Assembly (NCBI GenBank): GCA_916700875.1 | Contig: CAKAKS010000067.1 | Location: 3,164,909 to 3,228,908 of the forward strand | DNA: 64,000 bases | Direction of reading: 5' to 3' | DNA from: Sebastes aleutianus | Taxonomy: Eukaryota > Chordata > Actinopteri > Perciformes > Sebastidae | Part shown: piece after piece, positions 57,241 to 64,000 of the stretch | How the letters are laid out: the number at the start of each line of letters is the position of its first letter | Numbering within the stretch: position 1 is the stretch's first letter | Translations under genes and position numbers: made by a program | The notes under the pieces: model-generated | The model's database searches: none | Told to the model about the DNA's origin: nothing | What the model saw: only the letters and a program-made list of their open reading frames with translations

Positions 57241-57428
57241 TTGTTTTGACGTATCAGTAAAAATGTGACACCTGTTCGAAGGATTGGTGGTATCAAAATG
57301 TAAGTCCAGTTATTTGTTTTCTTAAAATAAATACTCCATTAGTAGAATGTAATATATCAGTTCTATGCTAGTACTTCCATTGTTTCAACAAGGAAAGACT
57401 ACATTTCCCATAAATTCAGTTACTAACG

Positions 57429-57444
57429 CCCCCCCCCCCCCCCC
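57429..57444 (+). repeat. C homopolymer
   Basis: Sixteen consecutive C. Confidence 0.9.
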
Positions 57445-57550
57445 AACACTTCCTTTAAGTCTGCAGTTACAAATGTTAGTAAGTTATCAACTATGAAGTA
57501 ATAAATTGAGTTTTGTCCAGATGTCCTGCAGCATTGTTTCAGGTGGTAGG

Positions 57551-58475
57551 GGAGAGCGGGGTCGGTTGGGACACTTGTGTATCGACACCAAACAACCTTA
57601 CATTATTCACAGACTACTTGAACAGTAATGAAAATAATTGGATCCCTCAGCAGATACAGGTGTCCAATCACAATTGAACAAGTTTAACAAGCCCAAACCA
57701 AACGTGAAAGGCACCATTTAGTTAAATGAACAAGGAGTGCATTTCCCTAAAATTCTGCCTCCCCGGGATGGTTGGGACAACTTGTTCTGGGCTAAAACCA
57801 AATATATAATTTAAATTGGAAGAAATTGCAGTCTAAATTTCAACACCTTATATTCAGGATGTCACTTGTTCACACATTTCCTTGAGAAACAAACAACAAC
57901 ATTTGTATTATTGTATTTTTATAAAATACTGAGATACGGAATTTGGCAAAAAGAAAAAAAAATGTTTTTTTTGTCTGGCTGCCACTGGGTCTTATTCATT
58001 TAGGGAAACTTGTTTTTGTCTGCTTTTTGTTGATTTTTAACAAGGTAAGAACAATACTATCCCAACCTCCCCCGGTCAACTGTCCCAACCGTCCCAGGGA
58101 GAGCAGACACTTGGACACTGTGGACTCATGTGCTTAGTGGCTACCAACAAACACTCAGACAGCGAACGCTAGCATCAACTGATAGGCCATAAAATAAGCT
58201 TTCCAACAATATGTGTTTTGTATGTGGCATAACTAAAACCAGAATGGTAGAATAAAAATAGCAGTAGAGCCCAAAATGTACTTACAGTACATGCTGTATA
58301 TTTCAAAACTGTGACTAAAACGTGAGGAATAGTCTGAAGGTCTCCACTTTGGGGTTGAAAGTGAAGAGGGTTTGGCTGAGTATGAGCATAGTGAATGGCA
58401 TACAGTAGTTGCTTTCTAACTTGCTAAAAAGGTTCTGTCCCAACTGTCCCCCTCACCCAACCGACTTCGCTTTCG
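57551..58475 (+). mobile_element. Non-autonomous element R4, copy 2
   Basis: It starts GGAGAGCGGGGTCGGTTGGG and ends with 'ctgtccccctcacccaaccg', an imperfect inverted repeat. The interior 'tgtatcgacaccaaacaacc' and 'attctgcctccccgggatgg' are the inverse of copy 1. A transposase is absent; superfamily not assigned. Confidence 0.7.
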
Positions 58476-58749
58476 GTCCATTGGAGGAGTTTTCCTCAAA
58501 CAAGCAACCTGGCAACCCAAAAGTTGTCTTTATTAATTGCTTATAAAGTTACGTATAAAGCAATGTTAAATGATTTAATAACTTTTATCAAAGACGTTAG
58601 TAACCACCCATAAACCATTTACTGTATATTATTCGAAAGTGGTAGCAAATGATCAAATCCCTTCTATTGTGCAATGTTCAAGAAAGGACTGCACATACGA
58701 CTGATGCAGGATTAATACATGAAGGATACAGGAGTGTGTATGCGTATCT

Positions 58750-58757
58750 GTGTGTGT

Positions 58758-58802
<45 letters not shown>

Positions 58803-58830
58803 CGCGCGTGTGTGTGTGTGTGTGTGTGTG
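58750..58830 (+). repeat. (TG)n/(CG) microsatellite
   Basis: TG tract interrupted by CGCGTGCGCGCG, an alternating purine-pyrimidine run able to adopt Z-DNA. Confidence 0.95.
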
Positions 58831-58849
58831 CGCGCTGCCTCCTGGGAGT

Positions 58850-59060
58850 TTCCCTCCCCACTCAGCAGTAATGAGCTGTGCAGGCAACATTTTGCTTATA
58901 GGCCCATAAACAACGTACTTATTAAGATGGAAGTCGCCGCGGGCAACCCAGGCTAATTCGGATACATATGCGTGGAGTGAGTGCTTTCGGAGGAGCGTGT
59001 GTTGGTGGAGGCGGAGGGGGGGTGGGAGGGGGCGGGGTCTCAGTCAATCAGGCTGTACAC
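58850..59060. promoter_or_regulatory. Candidate conserved stretch beside G-rich tract
   Basis: 'cataaacaacgtacttatta' and 'agatggaagtcgccgcgggc' are unlike the surrounding simple repeats; a G-rich tract follows at 58998-59040. Texture-based only. Confidence 0.3.
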
Positions 59061-59119
59061 AGAGGGAGAAGGATGATGGACAGAAAAGGCTGGAGAGGAT
59101 TTGCGCCCATATTCGGCGT

Positions 59120-60283
59120 GACTACAGAGCACAGAAAGAGAGAGAGAGAGAGAGAGACGTATATTTAAAGCGGGGATGTTTAGAGTTGGAGAGCAGGGAC
59201 AGAAAGTGAGACGTACAGAAAGAGAGACAGAAGGAAAGCAACAAAATAAACAGAGACAGCTAGAGTCAGACACATAGGACAGCGAAAAAGAAAGGTAAAA
59301 CTGAAGGACACAGACAAACACAACAAATTGGACAAAAGAAAGAGTGGGACAGCAGACGGAGAGAGAGATTAAAATAGAGTGAGTGAGTCAGACATGGAAA
59401 GAGAGACAGAGGGAAAGACTGAGTCACAAAGATAAAGACAGGGAGAAAAAGTGAAACATATGGAGAAAGAGTCAACACAGAGAAAGTGGGAGAGAGAAAA
59501 AGACACAAGACCAGTGAGAGAGAGAGAGAGAGAGAGAGTAAAAACCCAACTGAGGAGAGGGAGAGACAAGAAATCAGATGAAAAGAGAGACAGAGACGTA
59601 GAAGTGAGTGAGAAAGTGAAAGTGAGAGCAATGGAGAAGAGGGGAGGTGGAGGGTGAAAGGAAATGACTGCATCTTGGGAAACCCAGAGTATGAGGTGTA
59701 AGAAAGAATAACATGATTGAGTGATATCTTGGGACAAAAGGTGAGATGCTGGTCAAAGAGGAAGACGAGTAGAAAGAGCAACATAGGAAGACTGTGATAA
59801 GGGAGGGAGTGAAAGGAAAAAGATGAAAAGAGAGACGTATAATGGGACAGACAGGCATGTAAAGAAGAGAGAATGAGTGTTTACATGTGTCCTAATATCT
59901 GTCAGTTATATGTTTGTGCATATTATCATTGTGTCCTGGTTTCAGTATTCTGAATATGCTACTGTAGCTGGAGTAGCTCAATAAAAACTGCCAATCAGAT
60001 GGAGAAGCTTCATCTGGCAGATTGGTGCAAAAAGTAATGTTCAGGCAACCAGAAACCGAAATGGAATCATCCTCAACATGCTGACAACGTGACTCAGTCA
60101 GTACAGAAATGACAGATTTGGTCGAAGTGAAGGAGCAAAAACATGGCTGACCTGTTGCTGAATGATTGGAAATCAGGATAATATTGGAATCATGTAAACA
60201 GGGAGATGAATGACCACGTCCTCTCCAGAATATGATCAAGATCACGAAGCAGAGATGTAAACCTACGAAAGGAAAATAAGAGG

Positions 60284-60324
<41 letters not shown>

Positions 60325-60384
60325 GACGCTTTGGCAATATTGTTCACCTAACAGTCATGCCAATACAGCATATTAAATTGAATT

Positions 60385-60419
<35 letters not shown>

Positions 60420-60460
60420 GATGGAAATTGAGAATATATCTTAGGACAAAAGGTGAGAGG
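59120..60460 (+). repeat. GA-rich purine tract region
   Basis: Extensive AGAGAG/GAAAG sequence with (GA)n cores at about 59131-59156, 59513-59538, 60288-60321 and 60386-60420. It includes a diverged internal duplication ('gggacaaaaggtgagatg' at 59732, 'aggacaaaaggtgagagg' at 60442). The 172-codon minus-strand frame (59266-59784), rich in Ser/Leu/Phe, is simply the complement of this tract. Confidence 0.85.
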
Positions 60461-60465
60461 GTTAA

Positions 60466-62256
60466 CCCTTAGAGACCCACATAGACCCACTTTGTGTCTT
60501 TTTTAGGGGGAGATAGCAGGTCAACAGTAGATGTCACATAGAAGTGGTGTACATCATCTGAAAGCTGGGAACCTGAAGATTAATTTGAGATGCAGCTCAG
60601 CACTGTGTGTCAAGTTGTTCCAGTCATAAATCAGAAATGAGAATTAATTATTGAATTAATTCAAATACATTTTGAAAGGGTGTAAGGGCTTATGATAGAC
60701 GTATATGATGGCCATTCCCATGCTCTGTTATGTCTCATAAGTTGTTGCAGCAATTTTTTGGGTTGATACCATTTGTTACACAGATTTGGTGCTAAATTTA
60801 ACCATTTTTTACAAATCGAGAATTGATTAAAATTATGATAATCCCTCCAAAATTCCACACTAAGACACCAAGACCTTGAGGAACACCATAGAAAAAGCCA
60901 TGCTGTGATTTGGTATCAACAACTTTTGACATTTGGAGATTTCTGTGAGAATTGCATTTTTCGGCAATTGGATGGCGAGCACTTCTGTTATGGAAATTGC
61001 TCAGAAACCCCCTTATTGTCAATGTAGCTAAGAAAGCCATCCATCCTCTGAATGCTCTAGGTCTCTAGTCTGATCCATCCATCCTCTGAATGCTCTAGGT
61101 CTCTAGTTTTATCCATCCATCCTCTGAATGCTCTAGGTCGCTAGTCGGATCCATCCATCCTCTGAATGCTCTAGGTCTCTAGTTTGATCCATCCATCCTC
61201 TGAAGGCTCTAGGTCTCTAGTTTGATCCATCCATCCTCTGAATGCTCTAGGTCTCTAGTTTTATCCATCCATCCTCTGAATGCTCTAGGTCGCTAGTCGG
61301 ATCCATCCATCCTCTGAATGCTCTAGGTCTCTAGTTTGATCCATCCATTCTCTGAATGCTCTAGATCTCTAGTCTGATCCATCCATCCTCTGAATGCTCT
61401 AGGTCTCTAGTCTGATCTATCCATCCATCCTCTGAATACTCTAGGTCTCTAGTTTGATCCATCCATCCTCTGAATGCTCTAGGTCTCTAGTTTGATCCAT
61501 CCATCCTCTGAATGCTCTAGGTCTCTAGTTTGATCCATCCATCCTCTGAATTCTCTAGGTCTCTAGTCTGATCTATCCATCCATCCTCTGAATGCTCTAG
61601 GTCTCTAGTCTGATCCATCCGTCCTCTGAATGCTCTAGGTCTCTAGTTTGTGGCTGTAAAGTTTCATGAGGCTGTGATTATCCTAGAGGTCACCACAGGT
61701 CATTTTATACAGTGAGGTCAAGTTTTAAAAAATGGTCTCACTACAACAATGAAATGTCTCCTATGGGGACTAACATCATCACACATGAATACAGTATTTG
61801 ATTGGATCCACAAGATACTCAGCTTTACAGTGATACCCAATTTATGTAATTCAAGACTATTTAGGGACCCCAGTATGCAGAAATATTCAAACACACCATT
61901 TTAGAATAGGTGAAAATAACACATTTATACTGCATGCAAATAACTGCATGTTTTCTGTCCCAAACTGCATGTGATTTTCATAAAATGGACATGTCTGTAA
62001 AGGGGAGACTCGTGGGTACCAATAGAACCCATTTTCATTCATCGTTATATCTTGAGGTCAGAGGTCAAGCGACCCCTGTGAATATAGCATGCTAGTTTTT
62101 CCCTCGCCAAAATTTGGAGCTTTATTTAGCCTCCTTTATGTCGTCTAGTTTCCTATGATACCAGTATCTGTATATCATCATTCTAGTTTAAAAATTGAGC
62201 CCACTACAGCCTTTTAAAGACAATAACGTCGGCCGGGATCGCCTCGTCTCAGAGGG
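60466..62256. mobile_element. piggyBac-like non-autonomous element with minisatellite
   Basis: TTAA at 60462-60465 is followed by CCCTTAGAGAC; the right end reads GTCTCAGAGGG and then TTTT in place of TTAA. TTAA targets with CCC...GGG ends are the piggyBac signature. I recognise the interior ('gaagtggtgtacatcatctg', 'ggtcagaggtcaagcgaccc') as a dispersed fish repeat. It is inserted in GA-rich DNA that continues on both sides. A 38-bp minisatellite occupies its middle. No transposase. Confidence 0.65.
61041..61650 (+). repeat. 38-bp minisatellite, 16 units, higher-order structure
   Basis: The unit is CCATCCTCTGAATGCTCTAG then 'gtctctagtttgatccat'. Variant units repeat at a spacing of four: the GTCGCTAGTCGG variant at 61137 and 61289 (152 bp apart), the TAGTTTTATCC variant at 61101 and 61253 (152 bp), and a 42-bp variant with GATCTATCC at 61414 and 61570 (156 bp). 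Confidence 0.9.
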
Positions 62257-62598
62257 TTTTAAAGTGAAAGACAATGAGAGAGAAGGAAAGGAAGAAAGAT
62301 GAGAGAGACAAGGTGAAAATGAAGGAAAGACAAAAAGAGAGAGGAGCAGACTGCCAATGAGAGCGAGAAATCCTAAATGAAAGAAAGAATTTGAGACAGA
62401 AAAATACACAGCAGGTGGTGCATGTGTGTGCACGCATGTAGGTGGAGTGGACTTTAATAAATAATACCACTGAGATCAAAGCTGCCACAAATGGACATGC
62501 ATGTAAAAGTCCTCCGACTCGCCTCAGGTTCCCATTAGCCTCTAGGTTTTTGTTTTTTTTCTTTCCCTCAAGGCAGCACTCGACTGGAGTTATTAGTG

Positions 62599-62643
<45 letters not shown>
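62257..62643. repeat. GA-rich tract and (TG)n microsatellite
   Basis: 62257-62400 continues the purine-rich region; (TG)n at 62602-62643. Confidence 0.8.
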
Positions 62644-62645
<2 letters not shown>

Positions 62646-62710
62646 TAGTGGAGTGTTCTAACGGCTGTCCGGCAGAGTAAATTGGTGAATTTCTTTTTTT
62701 AAGTACTGAA

Positions 62711-62818
62711 ATGTCACAGGAGGGTAATTTGCGTCTGCTGGATGAGATAGTGCAGGATGCCGCCACCAGCTGCCGACTGGTGACGACTCAACGCGCTTTT
62801 CAGAAGAAGATCAAGTGA
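62711..62818 (+). other. Possible short coding exon, 35 codons
   Basis: ATG at 62711, TGA at 62816-62818, in-frame stop at 62678. The peptide includes NLRLLDEIVQDAATSCRLV and ends AFQKKIK. Codon third positions are GC-rich and the residue mix is protein-like, unlike other frames here. A pyrimidine tract (62690-62700) and AAG precede it, and GTGAAC near the end could be a splice donor. I do not recognise the sequence; chance or a conserved noncoding block is quite possible. Confidence 0.15.
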
Positions 62819-64000
62819 ACATCTTCGTTCATCCTCAAACTGGTTGTTTACTTTTCTTCTTGGCATGTTTACCCATCACACTGCCACTACACACACTTAT
62901 ACACACTTACGCATTAACCAATGTAAGCCTGATAGCAACACAAATATACACATCAACATGGACACACATGCTCTTTTCATCATGCACCCTAAACACTGAA
63001 AAATATGAAAACTCATGTTCACAGTTGCACCCTTTTTTTCTCTTTCGTAACCACACACTCAAACACACACACACATTCAACAAACAGCCACATGTATGCA
63101 TAAACAGTATGTAAAGAGCTGTGGACAGGTAAAGACAAAACACAAACACACCTGCAGTTTGTACATTTGCTTACTCGCATAAATAAAACTTAATATGCAA
63201 ATACACGCACACATGCAAATGATTAAGTGGTCACCCACACGCCATCACACACAAACACACACGTATAAAGTGAACACATGCTCATGTGCAGCACATGCAT
63301 GACAGCATCGCTGAAGATGCACGCGCAGCCATGTACAGAATGTGGTCACACATAGATATGTTTACTCGGTCATGCACATGCTGCCATATGCTATCTCTCT
63401 CACACACAAATACACTCACAGAGTGAGGAGACAGACCTTCCTCTCTCCAACACATTCACATGTGTGCAGTTGCCAAGCTTGTTTCCATGGAAACCTGAGG
63501 GGCAAGGTGTTAATGAAAGACTTTATGATTGTGTAAGCGCCACGAAATGTTCACCTGTACCTGCATCCACAGCAGCATGAATACACACTCTCTGTATTAA
63601 GTGCATCAGCTGTTTTTCACATTACAGAGGCAGACAACCTCCAGCTGAATTCATATTGATATGTTCAGTAGATAAACGGTAGCAGGATACTTAGGATATC
63701 AGTATATGAGGAGTGAGGAGATATACCACTTCTGTGCAAATCAAGTTAGAAGTAACAAATGCTGTTACTCTCTGAGCCAAAGCAAGTCTTGACTTTTGCT
63801 GAACAGCAGCCACTGTGATAACAAGTGACCACTTTGTAATCGGGTTTATGATGGGGATTTTGAAACTCAGTAGTGTCTCATTAATTGAAGAAACTTAACT
63901 TATGTTGATGTATGGATGAATGTCCTCTAGTTGTTGTTTTTTTTTCTTTCACTCAAGGCAGAACTGACTCTCGCAAAAAAGTATTTTTTTAGAAAAGTAA
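62819..64000. other. CA-rich noncoding DNA, no gene seen
   Basis: Diffuse ACACAC-rich sequence (62880-63440). A perfect 14-bp palindrome GTTTCCATGGAAAC lies at 63481-63494 and resembles an RFX X-box core. No coding frame is supported. Confidence 0.5.

Noticed and set aside
59266..59784. 172-codon minus-strand frame, the longest in the window
   Set aside because: It is the complement of a GA-rich simple-sequence tract (Ser/Leu/Phe-rich peptide); overlapping frames are equally open and no domain is visible.

Overview
The window reads as intergenic or deep intronic DNA from a ray-finned fish, most likely a percomorph teleost. This rests on many small transposon families I recognise as typical of such genomes: hAT-type MITEs with 8-bp target-site duplications, a fish tRNA-derived SINE with the usual CT-rich body, an L2/CR1-type LINE, a piggyBac-like element, a PIF/Harbinger element with a Myb/SANT gene, and dense TG/CA and GA microsatellites. 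No complete protein-coding gene, rRNA, tRNA gene or CRISPR array can be supported. Nearly all open reading frames are short chance frames or frames through tandem repeats. The only protein-like traces are an L2-type reverse transcriptase remnant (17.8-18.4 kb), a decayed Myb/SANT domain (36.2-36.4 kb) and a doubtful 35-codon frame at 62.7 kb.

Layout. 0-10 kb: unique AT-rich DNA with nested hAT/MITE clusters at 1.77-2.65 and 4.2-5.5 kb, further MITEs at 7.4, 8.4 and 9.0 kb, and two inverted REST (RE1)-like sites near 9.9 kb. 10-21.3 kb: a LINE 3' end, several MITEs, a SINE, and a decayed L2 LINE whose tail carries a 727-bp foldback element with an exact 8-bp duplication. 21-37 kb: MITEs, a hAT element, candidate conserved noncoding blocks (about 27.0-27.9, 32.4-33.2 and 34.6-35.0 kb), a hAT nested in a MITE, and a Harbinger-type element split by a SINE. 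37-50 kb: mostly unique DNA with MITEs, including a 212-bp hairpin element nested in a larger repeat. 50-62 kb: four minisatellites (41, 35, 43 and 38 bp units), two lying inside terminal-inverted-repeat elements. 62-64 kb: GA- and CA-rich simple DNA.

Most interesting. The 43-bp minisatellite at 54,982-55,500 has a unit resembling a degenerate RE1/NRSE, the binding site of the neuronal repressor REST, and a near-canonical RE1 lies just beyond it in a sequence homologous to the unit. Other regulatory signals sit in or beside transposons: PBX-MEIS decamers, CTCF-like cores and RFX X-boxes. The window therefore looks like a gene desert in which transposon-borne sequence may supply regulatory sites around a few conserved-looking blocks. 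Conservation is inferred from sequence texture only; no alignment was possible. Transposon family assignments come from memory of family hallmarks plus terminal repeats and target duplications visible here.
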